Positions 20,052 through 28,961 of a DNA stretch of 64,000 bases are shown here, in pieces. The notes beneath the pieces were generated by a model. The model saw only the letters and a program-made list of their open reading frames with translations, was not told the DNA's origin and did not search any database. Both the position numbers and the translations under genes were made by a program. The DNA is taken from positions 186,001-250,000 of the forward strand of contig NZ_OZ244657.1 of NCBI RefSeq assembly GCF_965218685.1, given 5' to 3'. How positions within the stretch are numbered: position 1 is the first letter of the stretch; each line of letters opens with the position of its first letter. This DNA is from Thalassobius sp965218685. Its GTDB lineage: Bacteria > Pseudomonadota > Alphaproteobacteria > Rhodobacterales > Rhodobacteraceae.

Positions 20052-20065
20052 TTGATATGGATCAA
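20052..20065. promoter_or_regulatory. FNR/FnrL box
   Basis: Perfect consensus TTGAT-N4-ATCAA between the divergent Rrf2 gene and the gamma-glutamylcyclotransferase gene. FnrL of Rhodobacteraceae recognises this sequence. It lies 59 bp from the Rrf2 start and 23 bp from the other start, so either could be the target; distance suits activation of the Rrf2 gene or repression of its neighbour. Confidence 0.75.
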
Positions 20066-20081
20066 TCCAGCGCATTTTATC

Positions 20082-20096
20082 TGCATCATGGATGCA
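20082..20096. repeat. inverted repeat across the start codon of the GGCT-like gene
   Basis: TGCATC-ATG-GATGCA: two perfect 6-bp arms with the start codon as the 3-bp centre. GATGCATTT resembles one NsrR half-site. It may be an operator, or chance from the first codons. Confidence 0.4.
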
Positions 20097-20684
20097 TTTT
20101 TCTTTGGATACGGGTCCCTAGTGAACCGCAAGACCCATGAATATGGCGATGCCGAGCGTGCGCGGGCCCGTGGCTGGCGGCGGGTCTGGCGCCACACGGC
20201 TTTGCGCCCGGTGGCCTTTCTGACCGCCGTTCCCGACCCCGATTGCGAGATCGAGGGGCTGATAGCGCCGGTCCCCAACGGCGATTGGCGCGCTTTGGAT
20301 CACCGCGAACGGGCCTATGACCGTGTGGAGCTGACCGACATGGCGCACCATCCCCTGCCTTTCAGCCCGCAGGTCGCGATCTACTCGATCCCGGCAGGCA
20401 AGCACGGCGCACCGACGATGGCGCATCCGGTTCTGCTTAGCTATCTGGACGTGGTGGTTCAGGGCTATCTGCGCGAGTTCGATGAGGCTGGCGTGGCCCA
20501 TTTCTTTGACACGACCGAAGGCTGGGACGCGCCGATCCTGGATGACCGCGCACACCCGCATTACCCGCGTCACCAGGCACTTCCCCCCGAAGAAACCGCG
20601 CTGGTCGATCATTGGCTGGACCGGGTCGAGGCCCGAGTGGTGCATCTGGACGACCACCCGCCCATTCCCCGCGCCACCAGTTAG
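20088..20684 (+). CDS. gamma-glutamylcyclotransferase (GGCT/AIG2-like) family protein
   Basis: A 198-residue protein starting MDAFFFGYGSLVNRKTHEYG; the GYGSL at 7-11 is the substrate-binding P-loop-like motif of the GGCT fold. Family members release 5-oxoproline from gamma-glutamyl peptides or glutathione, but bacterial ones are poorly studied. The ATG at 20088 is used because the fold begins at once; a TTG upstream would overlap the FNR box. It is convergent with gltX, with a shared terminator. Whether it takes part in glutathione turnover is an inference from the family only. Confidence 0.8.
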   Translation: MDAFFFGYGSLVNRKTHEYGDAERARARGWRRVWRHTALRPVAFLTAVPDPDCEIEGLIAPVPNGDWRALDHRERAYDRVELTDMAHHPLPFSPQVAIYSIPAGKHGAPTMAHPVLLSYLDVVVQGYLREFDEAGVAHFFDTTEGWDAPILDDRAHPHYPRHQALPPEETALVDHWLDRVEARVVHLDDHPPIPRATS

Positions 20685-20695
20685 CCAGACAGCAA

Positions 20696-20721
20696 AAGGC
20701 CAGCCGCATTGGGCTGGCCTT
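20696..20721. terminator. bidirectional terminator between GGCT-like gene and gltX
   Basis: A perfect 10-bp stem, AAGGCCAGCC with GGCTGGCCTT, with a 6-nt loop between convergent genes. The A-rich upstream foot gives U residues on the minus strand. Confidence 0.75.
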
Positions 20722-20743
20722 CGATTTCAAACGCGCACAGTGA

Positions 20744-22063
20744 TCAGCGAGCTTTGACGACCTGCAACAAAGGCATCAGGTCGCCCATGTCAGGGCCTCG
20801 GCTTTGGCCGGTGACAGCTTTGCGCAGCGGCATGAACAGGCCCTTGCCCTTGCGGCCCGTGGCCTCTTTCACTGCAGTGGTCCAGCTTTTCCAGGTGCCC
20901 CCGTCAAACGGCCCTTCGGGCAGCAGCAGCATGGCCTGCGCGATAAACTCGCGATCCTCGTCAGCGATGTCCGGCTGTGCGCCATCGCGGCACAGCTCCC
21001 ACCACCCGGCCAGATCGGCCTTGATGGTGATGTTGTCGCGCATCACGGTCCAGAACTGTTCGGCCAGATCATCCGGTACGCCCAGCGCGCGGATATCTTC
21101 GGCCATATCCGCATAGGGCAGCGTTTGCAGATAATGCCCGGTCAGCGGGAACAGGTCCTGCATGTCGAACTTGGTCGGAGCCGAGCCGAAATGCGTCAGC
21201 TCGAACCCTTCGGCGATCTCATCCAGATTGCTCCGCAGCTCCACCGGATCGGACGAGCCCAGACGCGCCATCAGCGAAAGCACGGCAGCCGGTTCGATCC
21301 CCTGTTCGCGCAGGTCCTTCAGTGCCAGGGTGCCCAGACGTTTCGACAGCGCCTCGCCCTGCGGGCCAGTCAGCAGCGAATGGTGCGCAAAGTTGGGGGC
21401 TTTGTGGCCCAGCGCCTCCATGATCTGGATCTGCGTCGCGGTGTTGGTCACGTGATCCGAACCACGCACAACATCCGTCACGCCCATATCCGTATCATCC
21501 ACGACCGAGGCGATAGTGTACAAAACCTGACCGTCCGCACGGATCAGCACCGGATCAGAAACCGAGGCCGCATCAATCGAGATATCGCCCAGAATGCCGT
21601 CATTCCATTCGATCCGTTCCTGGTTCAGCAGGAAACGCCAGTACCCGCCACGCTCTTCGCGCAGCTTGGCCTTTTCCTCGTCCGACAGGTTCAGCGCGGC
21701 GCGGTCATAGACCGGGGGCTTGCCCATGTTCAGCTGTTTCTTACGCTTCAGGTCCAGCTCGGTCGGGCTTTCGAAACACTCGTAGAACCGGCCAATCTCG
21801 CGCAGCTTGTCCGCCGCGTCCGCATAGAGATCCAGCCGTTCCGACTGACGCTCCATCCGGTCCCAGGTCAGGCCCAGCCATTCCAGATCGCGCTGGATCT
21901 GGTCCACATATTCCTGCTTGGAACGCTCGGGATCGGTGTCGTCGATCCGCAGGATGAACTGACCGCCGGCCTTGCGGGCGATCAGATAGTTCATCAGCGC
22001 GGTGCGCAGGTTACCAACGTGAATGTAACCCGTAGGCGAGGGTGCAAAACGTGTCGTGGTCAT
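20744..22063 (-). CDS. gltX: glutamyl-tRNA synthetase, short form
   Basis: Class I synthetase that charges tRNA-Glu. HIGH motif is H15-V-G-N18 in APSPTGYIHVGNLRTAL, and the KMSKS-like motif is ALSKRLGTLAL. At 439 residues it is shorter than the ~470-residue standard form and matches the second GltX lineage found alongside a longer one in alphaproteobacteria. Which tRNA it prefers cannot be read. AGGAG lies 7 bp before the ATG. An unlinked exported protein gene lies upstream on the same strand. Confidence 0.94.
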   Translation of the reverse strand: MTTTRFAPSPTGYIHVGNLRTALMNYLIARKAGGQFILRIDDTDPERSKQEYVDQIQRDLEWLGLTWDRMERQSERLDLYADAADKLREIGRFYECFESPTELDLKRKKQLNMGKPPVYDRAALNLSDEEKAKLREERGGYWRFLLNQERIEWNDGILGDISIDAASVSDPVLIRADGQVLYTIASVVDDTDMGVTDVVRGSDHVTNTATQIQIMEALGHKAPNFAHHSLLTGPQGEALSKRLGTLALKDLREQGIEPAAVLSLMARLGSSDPVELRSNLDEIAEGFELTHFGSAPTKFDMQDLFPLTGHYLQTLPYADMAEDIRALGVPDDLAEQFWTVMRDNITIKADLAGWWELCRDGAQPDIADEDREFIAQAMLLLPEGPFDGGTWKSWTTAVKEATGRKGKGLFMPLRKAVTGQSRGPDMGDLMPLLQVVKAR

Positions 22064-22249
22064 GGGAATCTCCTGTTGGCGCCCCCCATTCCACATGTGA
22101 CGCGGTTTGTCCAGAAAATCGGTCCCAGAGCCAGGCTGAACCGAAGCGTATCATTTCGACAAATCTGCACTTTTGAACCTGCCCAATAGCCAGTTTGTAT
22201 CTTGGGGATTCGAATGGCGCCTGGGACGGCAGCCATGACAACTGGTATC

Positions 22250-22900
22250 TTACCTAGCGGTTTTTCTAGCCAACAGGTAATAGGTTCGCGTCTCAGACAG
22301 GACATGTACGTATTGAGATACCTTGATCAGCTGGGCGCCGTTTTCAAAATGAACCGCACGCTCACTTCTCAGAATGTACTCGAGTTGATCGGGCAATTGG
22401 CCTTGTACCTCTGTTTTGAAACCGAGACGCGCCCCAGATTTCCCGAAACTTTTTTGCAAACGGGCTTCGGCCACTACCGCCTCGGTGGCATTTGACATCA
22501 CATTTTTTTCGGTTCTCGAAAGTTCTGTTCGCGCGGTTCTTCCTTTGGCGTCGCCAATGCTGCTCATTTCGAACTTACAGAATGACTTGACGCCTTCTAT
22601 TCGAAAGGTAAAACGCCCTGTCACCGCCCTCTTGGTTGTCATTCGCCCGAACAGGTTTTTAGCTTGGACCAACTCTTTCTTGATGAAGGAGGTTTTGCTG
22701 GCGTTCGTCGCAACATAGCCGTTCTTGGCCAACAAAGCCGTGTCGACGGAGTTCGCCTCGACCACATCAAAACAAAATTGTGCCGCGAACTTCGCGCGCG
22801 CGATCATGGATTCGCCTGCGGACAGGTGTTGTGGAAAGCCCAGGCAGGCCAGCCCTGCAACCAAAGCAATCAATCGAACGGGACGCGACAAATTCCGCAT
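22250..22900 (-). CDS. exported protein of unknown function
   Basis: 216 residues with a clear signal peptide (RPVRLIALVAGLACLGF, then PQHLSAGE). The mature chain is basic, has two cysteines (QFCFDV and KSFCKF) that could form a disulfide, and no family I recognise. The start MRNLSRPV at 22900 is chosen for a GAGG at good distance; an ATG six bases upstream is possible. The DNA is visibly less GC-rich than its neighbours, with more A/T third positions, which may point to a recent arrival. It ends 187 bp before gltX. Confidence 0.6.
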   Translation of the reverse strand: MRNLSRPVRLIALVAGLACLGFPQHLSAGESMIARAKFAAQFCFDVVEANSVDTALLAKNGYVATNASKTSFIKKELVQAKNLFGRMTTKRAVTGRFTFRIEGVKSFCKFEMSSIGDAKGRTARTELSRTEKNVMSNATEAVVAEARLQKSFGKSGARLGFKTEVQGQLPDQLEYILRSERAVHFENGAQLIKVSQYVHVLSETRTYYLLARKTAR

Positions 22901-23087
22901 AGTCATAACCTCAGATGAAAAACTCTCTCCACACAGGGTAGTATCAAGCAAGGCGCTGAACCACCAGAGGGTACCCCGCAGCCCGTCGAAAAACCTAAGG
23001 GTCACGTTGTCGTGAAATAGGACGCCACGCGAATACCCTGCGCTATGTTTCCCTCAATCAGTTTGCCAATCGGGAGGGACGAAGCAA

Positions 23088-24020
23088 ATGAAACTCATGA
23101 CACCCCATATTTCACGGCGTGCGGCGCTGCTTGGCGCCGCCTCGTTGCCGTTGGTTGCAACTGCAGGCAAGGCCATGGCCGCAGCCGAGATGCTGGGCAC
23201 AGCCACGACCCGGTTCAATCGGTTCAAGCTTGGCAGCTATGAAGTCACCGCCATTTTGGCCGGTACCCGCACCGTACCAAACCCTCAGTCGATATTCGGC
23301 ATGAATGTCTCGGCCCAGGAGTTCTCGAAGGTTTCAGCCGCCAATCACATCCCAGATGATGCCGCGCAGTTCTTTTTCACCCCCACCGTGGTCAACACCG
23401 GACCCGAGCTGATCCTGTTCGACACCGGCCTGCAGGGCCCCGCCACCGTGGCCGCGCTGAAGGCCGCCGGTTACGCACCCGAGCAGATCGACACCGTGGT
23501 TCTGACCCATATGCATGGCGATCATATCGGCGGGCTAATGACAGATGGCGCGCCCACCTTTGCCAATGCGCGCTACGTCACCGGCGCCGTGGAATACGAC
23601 ACCTCGGCCGCATCGGAGAACGAGCGTTTCGACAAGATGGTCCGCCCTCTGGCCGAAAACATGACCATGCTGGATGATGGCGGCACCGTTGCCAGCGGCA
23701 TCACAGCCATGGCTGCCTTTGGGCATACCCCCGGCCACATGGCTTATCGGATCGAAAGCAACGGGCAGCAACTGGTGCTGGGCGCGGATTTCGCAAACCA
23801 CTATGTCTGGTCGCTGGCCTATCCCGATTGGGAGGTCAAGTTTGACCGCGACAAGGCCGCGGCTGCGCAAACCCGCCGCCGTATGCTTGAGATGATGGCA
23901 GCCGAAACGATTCCCTTCATTGGCTACCACATGCCTTTCCCCGCGATGGGCTATGTGGAAACGCGCGGAGACGGGTTTCACTATGTCCCGGCGTCGTACC
24001 AGATGATGCTGCAGGGCTAA
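23088..24020 (+). CDS. Tat-exported metallo-beta-lactamase-fold hydrolase
   Basis: 310 residues. The N-terminus S9-R10-R11-A-A-L-L with a hydrophobic core ending in AMA is a Tat signal, so the enzyme is probably exported folded with its metals. The fold motif H141-M-H143-G-D145-H146 and later GHTPGHM and GADFANH supply the zinc ligands. Family relatives include lactonases and other hydrolases; the substrate is unknown. GGGAGGG precedes the ATG. It is convergent with the DMT gene, 3 bp apart. Confidence 0.85.
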   Translation: MKLMTPHISRRAALLGAASLPLVATAGKAMAAAEMLGTATTRFNRFKLGSYEVTAILAGTRTVPNPQSIFGMNVSAQEFSKVSAANHIPDDAAQFFFTPTVVNTGPELILFDTGLQGPATVAALKAAGYAPEQIDTVVLTHMHGDHIGGLMTDGAPTFANARYVTGAVEYDTSAASENERFDKMVRPLAENMTMLDDGGTVASGITAMAAFGHTPGHMAYRIESNGQQLVLGADFANHYVWSLAYPDWEVKFDRDKAAAAQTRRRMLEMMAAETIPFIGYHMPFPAMGYVETRGDGFHYVPASYQMMLQG

Positions 24021-24023
24021 GCC

Positions 24024-24890
24024 CTAGCCCGTCACCAGAATGATCGCGCCGGTCACCACGAGCGCTGCGATCAGATAGTTGCGGGGGCGCAATGTCTCGC
24101 GACGAAAGATCGCCACACCGAACAGCAGCGCCCAAAGGGGCGTTGTTGCCGCCAGCGGAGCCACGACGGTCACGTCCCCACGCGAAAGCGCTCCGTTCAG
24201 GGCCAGGATACCAAACCCGTTGATCACGCCGCTCAGCATGAACCAGCGAACGGCCGCGCCTCCGGCCATGATGCGGCCGGCGCCCCGGTCGCGCGTCATC
24301 ACGACGGCTGCCAGAACCACGGTCGAGACACTGCCCGCGATCAGCGCGGCGAAGAACGGGCTTGGGACGCTCTCCATCCCCAGTTTGATCGCCGGTTGTG
24401 AAAAACCGCGCACCGTGGCAGCGCCCAAGGGAAAGACCAGCGCCCATAACGGCCAGCCGCGTGAAATCCCGCGCGAGGGGATGGCCGACAGCACCAGCCC
24501 CCCAACCATCAGCGTCAATGCGAAGGCTTGGGTCAGACCAAAGCTTTCGCCAAGGAAAACGATCGCGGGCACAGCCGCCAGGACCGGCACGAACGCGCCC
24601 AGCGCTGCCGTCAGCGCAGGCCCCACCCGTTGGACCGAGAAAATCTGAAAGGTCTGCCCGGCCGCCGGAAAGAAAATCCCGGCGATGGCAAAGATCAACA
24701 TGCCGGGTTCGCTGAACCAGGACGCCTGGATCACCCATGGCGCGATCAGCCAGAAACACACTGCCATCGAGGCCACTGACAGGAACGCCCCTGTCAGACC
24801 GTCCGCGCCATCCAATCCCTTGCGGTGGATGTGGACGTTGAAACCAAACAGGGCTCCTGCGCCAAGCGCCAAGAGAACAGCCAGCAGCAT
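24024..24890 (-). CDS. DMT-superfamily (EamA) transporter
   Basis: A 288-residue inner-membrane protein with about ten hydrophobic helices in two EamA repeats (first near 1-135, second near 150-288). Family members export amino acids, metabolites or drugs. The start codon lies directly after the nadE stop codon with no gap, so the two genes form one transcription unit. A link to NAD synthesis or its intermediates is conceivable but unproven. Substrate unknown. Confidence 0.85.
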   Translation of the reverse strand: MLLAVLLALGAGALFGFNVHIHRKGLDGADGLTGAFLSVASMAVCFWLIAPWVIQASWFSEPGMLIFAIAGIFFPAAGQTFQIFSVQRVGPALTAALGAFVPVLAAVPAIVFLGESFGLTQAFALTLMVGGLVLSAIPSRGISRGWPLWALVFPLGAATVRGFSQPAIKLGMESVPSPFFAALIAGSVSTVVLAAVVMTRDRGAGRIMAGGAAVRWFMLSGVINGFGILALNGALSRGDVTVVAPLAATTPLWALLFGVAIFRRETLRPRNYLIAALVVTGAIILVTG

Positions 24891-26552
24891 CTAGCTGGGG
24901 TCTCGCCAGCGATTGGCGATGGGATAGCGCCGGTCCAGCCAAAAGGCGCGCGGGCTAAGCCGGGCACCCGGGGCGGACTGGAACCGTTTGTATTCGCTGA
25001 TATAAAGCAGATGCTCGACCCGTTTCACCGTGTCGCGATCAAACCCGGCGGCGACGCAGTCCGCCACGGATGCCTCGCCATCCACCAGCATCATCAGGAT
25101 CGCGTCCAGCACCTCGTAGGGGGGCAGGCTGTCCTCGTCTTTTTGATCGGGGCGCAGCTCGGCCGAGGGCGGCTTGTCGATGATGGAAACCGGGATCACC
25201 TCGCCTTCGTTGCCATGCATCCAATCGGGGCGATGGTTGGCATTGCGCCAGCGGCAGCAGTCGAAAACGCGGGTTTTGTACATGTCCTTGATCGGATTAT
25301 AGCCGCCCGCCATGTCGCCATAAATCGTGGCATAGCCCACCGCGACCTCGGATTTGTTGCCGGTGGTTAGCAGCATTTCCCCGAATTTGTTGGACAGGGC
25401 CATCAACAGCAATCCGCGCAGACGGGACTGAATGTTTTCTTCGGTAATGTCGGGCTGGGTGCCTTCGAACAGCGGGGCCAGCGTATTGGTAATGGCCTGC
25501 CGCCCCTCGGCAATCGGAACATAGTCATAGCGGCAGCCCAGACGTTCGGCGATATCCTTGGCGTCATCCAACGACCCCTGAGAGGTATACTCAGACGGCA
25601 GCATCACGCAGCGCACATTATCCGCGCCCAAAGCATCCACCGCGATCGTCGCCACCAGAGCCGAATCGATCCCCCCGGACAGGCCAAGCAGCACCTTTTT
25701 GAAACCGGTTTTGCCCAAGTAATCGCGCAAGGATTCCACCATCACGCGGTAATCTTGCTCCATATCATCGGGGTGATGCGTCTTTTCACCGGGCACCACG
25801 GTCCAGCCATCCGCGCCGCGCTGTAGATCCACATGCGAGATCGCCTCGTCGAACACCGGCAGCTGCATCGCCAGCTTGCCATGCGGGTTCAGCACAAAAC
25901 TGCCCCCGTCAAAGACCTGATCGTCCTGACCGCCCACCATATTCAGATAGATCAGCGGCAGACCAGTTTCGACCACGCGGGCCACCATCATGTTCAGGCG
26001 GATTTCCATCTTGCCGCGGAAATAGGGGCTTCCATTGGGAACCAAAAGGAACTCGGCGCCGGTTTCCTCAAGCGTTTCGGCAACATCTTCGTGCCAGGCA
26101 TCCTCGCAAATCGGGCTGCCAATACGCACGCCGTTCACCGCGTAGGGACCGCCCAGGGGGCCGCTGTCAAAGACACGGACCTCGTCAAAGACGGTCTCGT
26201 TCGGCAGGTGATGTTTCAGCACGCAATTGGCCACCTGACCGTTCCGGCAGATGTAATAAGCGTTATACAGTTTGCCGTCCTCTACCGCTGGCGCGCCGAT
26301 CGCCAAAGCAGGCCCGTCAGCGCATTGCGCGGCCAGGGTTTGCACGGCGGCAATCGCCATCTGGTGGAACACCGGCTTCATCACCAGATCTTGGGTGTTG
26401 TAGCCCGTGATAAACATTTCGGGCAGGGCCACCATGTCAGCACCCGCCGCCTTGGCCTTTTGCCAGGCCTCATATGCCTTGGCCGCGTTGCCAGCCAGAT
26501 CCCCCACGGTCGGGTTCAGCTGTGCAATTGTCAGGCGAAATCTGTCGGACAT
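24891..26552 (-). CDS. nadE: glutamine-dependent NAD+ synthetase
   Basis: Amidates deamido-NAD using glutamine-derived ammonia. The N-terminal nitrilase-like glutaminase has the triad E45, K113 and C149, and the C-terminal synthetase has the ATP-binding P-loop S292-G-G-I-D-S297. The 553-residue two-domain form is complete. The start at 26552 (MSDRFRLTIAQLN) is preferred to a longer frame that would reach the divergent MORN gene region; AAGGGG lies upstream. It is followed without gap by a DMT transporter. Confidence 0.96.
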   Translation of the reverse strand: MSDRFRLTIAQLNPTVGDLAGNAAKAYEAWQKAKAAGADMVALPEMFITGYNTQDLVMKPVFHQMAIAAVQTLAAQCADGPALAIGAPAVEDGKLYNAYYICRNGQVANCVLKHHLPNETVFDEVRVFDSGPLGGPYAVNGVRIGSPICEDAWHEDVAETLEETGAEFLLVPNGSPYFRGKMEIRLNMMVARVVETGLPLIYLNMVGGQDDQVFDGGSFVLNPHGKLAMQLPVFDEAISHVDLQRGADGWTVVPGEKTHHPDDMEQDYRVMVESLRDYLGKTGFKKVLLGLSGGIDSALVATIAVDALGADNVRCVMLPSEYTSQGSLDDAKDIAERLGCRYDYVPIAEGRQAITNTLAPLFEGTQPDITEENIQSRLRGLLLMALSNKFGEMLLTTGNKSEVAVGYATIYGDMAGGYNPIKDMYKTRVFDCCRWRNANHRPDWMHGNEGEVIPVSIIDKPPSAELRPDQKDEDSLPPYEVLDAILMMLVDGEASVADCVAAGFDRDTVKRVEHLLYISEYKRFQSAPGARLSPRAFWLDRRYPIANRWRDPS

Positions 26553-26706
26553 TGCGTGCCCCTTGGTTCTGTTCGTCACCCCCGATGTATCAGAACCACC
26601 GGCGAGGAAAAGCCGCTTTGACCAAAAGGCGTTGTCTAGGGCGGGCCGCTCCACTAGATTTCGGGCAACGCAAACAGGCAACCGTCAATCCGCAGGCAGG
26701 TCTTTC

Positions 26707-28107
26707 ATGGCAAATTCGCGCATCCTTTTCGTCGCCGCTCTGGCCGGAGCGATGGCAGCGTCCGCCCCCGTTTGGGCCCAGGACGGGGGCGTTCAGACCA
26801 AGCAATACGAGGATGGCGGTGTCTACGAGGGCACGTTCAAGGACGGATTGCAGCACGGCACCGGCACCTACCGGCTGCCCAACGGGTACGAATATACCGG
26901 CGAATGGGTCGCCGGGGAAATCCGCGGACAGGGCGTGGCGCGATTCCCCAATGGCTCGGTCTATGAGGGTGAGTTCGCCAATGGTAAACCCGAAGGGCTG
27001 GGCAAAATCGTGTTCACTGATGGCTCGACCTATGAAGGGGACTGGGTTGCGGGCAAAATCACAGGATCAGGCGTGGCGATGTATGCCAACGGCACCCGCT
27101 TTGAAGGCGCATTCAAGAACGCGATGCACCACGGGCGAGGCGTCATGCGCACGCCGGGCGGGTATGTCTATGACGGCGATTGGGTAAACGGGGTGAAGGA
27201 CGGGTTCGGCACCATCACCTATCCCGATGGCGCAGTTTACGAAGGCCAAGTCAAACGCGGCACTCGCGAGGGTCAGGGCACCCTGACCATGTCCGACGGC
27301 ATGGTCTATGCAGGCCTGTGGCAGAACGGCCAAATCCACGGCCAGGGCAAGCTTACCCAAAGCAATGGCGATGTTTACGAAGGCATGCTGATCAACGGCC
27401 GCCGCGAGGGGCTGGGCAAGGTCACCTATGACAATGGCGATGTCTATGACGGCGAATTCGTCGATGATCGTCGCCAGGGTCAGGGCGTGTTCACCGGAAC
27501 CGATGGCTATCGCTATGAAGGCACCTGGGTGGCAGGCCAGATCGAGGGCGACGGCACCGTTACCTATCCCGATGGCTCCAGCTATTCCGGTCAGTTCCGC
27601 GGCGGGGCCGAGGACGGCGTGGGCAAGATCACCTATCCCGATGGCGCCACCTATGAAGGCGAATGGCGCGCTGGCGTGATCGAAGGTCAGGGCACCGCCA
27701 CCTATCGCAACGGCGCCGTCTACGAGGGCGGCTTTGTCGACGCCAAGAACCACGGCAACGGCATCATGACCTACCCCGACGGGTACCGCTATGAAGGCGA
27801 ATGGCAGGCGGGCAAACGCCACGGTCAGGGCACCGCGACCTATCCCAACGGCATGATCTATGTCGGTCAGTTCGTGGATGGCCAGCGCGAGGGCACCGGG
27901 ATGATCACGGCCTCTGATGGTTTCAAATACGAGGGCGAATGGAAAGCGGGCGCCATCAACGGACGCGGCACCGCAACCTACGCCAACGGAGATGTCTATG
28001 AGGGCATGTTCAAAGACGGCAAGCGTCAGGGCGCGGGCACCATGCGCTATGCCAGCGGCCAGGAAGAGGTTGGCCAATGGGAAAACGGCGCCTTGCTGAC
28101 AGAATAA
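26707..28107 (+). CDS. exported MORN-repeat protein
   Basis: 466 residues: a signal peptide (MANSRILFVAALAGAMAASAPVWA), then about 19 MORN repeats of 23 residues of the form YPDGxxYEGEWxxGxxxGxG, ending with a short tail. Repeats alternate between an EGxF and an EGxW type almost throughout. MORN arrays make elongated beta-strand rods that bind lipids or proteins and often sit at membranes. Export suggests a periplasmic or surface scaffold. No enzyme domain is fused. The ATG at 26707 puts the signal peptide at the N-terminus. Confidence 0.92.
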   Translation: MANSRILFVAALAGAMAASAPVWAQDGGVQTKQYEDGGVYEGTFKDGLQHGTGTYRLPNGYEYTGEWVAGEIRGQGVARFPNGSVYEGEFANGKPEGLGKIVFTDGSTYEGDWVAGKITGSGVAMYANGTRFEGAFKNAMHHGRGVMRTPGGYVYDGDWVNGVKDGFGTITYPDGAVYEGQVKRGTREGQGTLTMSDGMVYAGLWQNGQIHGQGKLTQSNGDVYEGMLINGRREGLGKVTYDNGDVYDGEFVDDRRQGQGVFTGTDGYRYEGTWVAGQIEGDGTVTYPDGSSYSGQFRGGAEDGVGKITYPDGATYEGEWRAGVIEGQGTATYRNGAVYEGGFVDAKNHGNGIMTYPDGYRYEGEWQAGKRHGQGTATYPNGMIYVGQFVDGQREGTGMITASDGFKYEGEWKAGAINGRGTATYANGDVYEGMFKDGKRQGAGTMRYASGQEEVGQWENGALLTE

Positions 28108-28117
28108 CCCGGGGGCC

Positions 28118-28783
28118 CTACCAGGGCACGGGCTTACCCGCCCAATCGTAGAATCGGCCCGTCTGAGCGGGCTTCAGCCCGTTGATCACTGCCAGCAGGT
28201 TCTGGGCCGCCTCGGACGGGGTCACCGTCGGGTGCCGGTCCGTGTAATTGGACGTGAAATCCGTTGCCACCGTTCCGGGATGCAACGCCACGCAAACCGC
28301 CCGAGGATGGGTGCGCGCCAGCTCGATCGCGCCGGTGTGGATGACCTGGTTCAACGCCGCCTTGGCCGCGCGATAGGAATACCATCCACCCAGACGGTTA
28401 TCTTCGATGGACCCAACCCGCGCCGAAAGCGCCGCGAAAACCGCGTGCCGATCCCGCGGCAACAGGCGCAGCGCATGTTTCAGCACCAGCGCCGGGCCGA
28501 TACAGTTGACCGCGAACTGATCCATCATGGCCTGCGGCGTTAGCATTCTAAGCGACTTTTCGGGCGCCGCACCCGCACCCGGCAGCTGCCCCGTGGCGAC
28601 GAAAACCAGATCGAACCCCGGCTCAAGCGCGCGCAGCGCCGCTGCAACGCTGGCCTCGTCCGTGATATCCAGCCCGTCTACACTGCGCGACAGGCCCCTC
28701 ACCGTGACCCCGCGCGCGCCAAGCGCCGCTGCGATCGCGCCGCCAATCCCGCCCGAGGCGCCGATGATCAAAGCTCTTTGCAT
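28118..28783 (-). CDS. short-chain dehydrogenase/reductase, CsgA-like
   Basis: A 221-residue Rossmann oxidoreductase: GASGGIG at 8-14, then ALSARVGS with the catalytic Ser and Y-S-Y-R-A-A-K with the Tyr/Lys pair. It lacks the middle NNAG motif, using FVATGQL and VNCIGP instead, as in CsgA-type short SDRs. The substrate is unknown. The start at 28783 matches the usual family N-terminus MQRALIIGAS; longer frames extend into the leuA control region. Divergent from the leuA leader. Confidence 0.87.
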   Translation of the reverse strand: MQRALIIGASGGIGGAIAAALGARGVTVRGLSRSVDGLDITDEASVAAALRALEPGFDLVFVATGQLPGAGAAPEKSLRMLTPQAMMDQFAVNCIGPALVLKHALRLLPRDRHAVFAALSARVGSIEDNRLGGWYSYRAAKAALNQVIHTGAIELARTHPRAVCVALHPGTVATDFTSNYTDRHPTVTPSEAAQNLLAVINGLKPAQTGRFYDWAGKPVPW

Positions 28784-28871
28784 GAGAGGCCACCTAGCGC
28801 CCAAGCCTCTGCGATCAATGCGGGCAAATTGACGCTTTTCTTTTCGACGCGGCGCTCCTATAAATCTGCCT

Positions 28872-28961
28872 ATGATCACTTTGGGCCATATCACCGCAAC
28901 CGCACGCCGCACCGACGGCGCGTTGCCCTATGCTGCCCTGCTACTGCTAAGCCGCCTCTGA
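28872..28961 (+). CDS. leucine-rich leader peptide of leuA
   Basis: A 29-codon open frame starting MITLGHITATARR and ending AALLLLSRL before TGA, with a run of four leucine codons near the end and a further Leu just before the stop. This is the form of a ribosome-dependent attenuator. No Shine-Dalgarno is seen; a TATAAA 7 bp upstream (28859-28864) would start the mRNA at or next to the ATG, so it may be translated leaderless, as reported for the trp leader peptide of Sinorhizobium. Location 87 bp before leuA fits. Confidence 0.75.
   Translation: MITLGHITATARRTDGALPYAALLLLSRL

Noticed and set aside
26800..28080. Regular 69-bp periodicity that could be taken for a CRISPR-like or satellite array
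   Set aside because: It is in frame and encodes degenerate MORN repeats; no conserved spacer-repeat structure exists.
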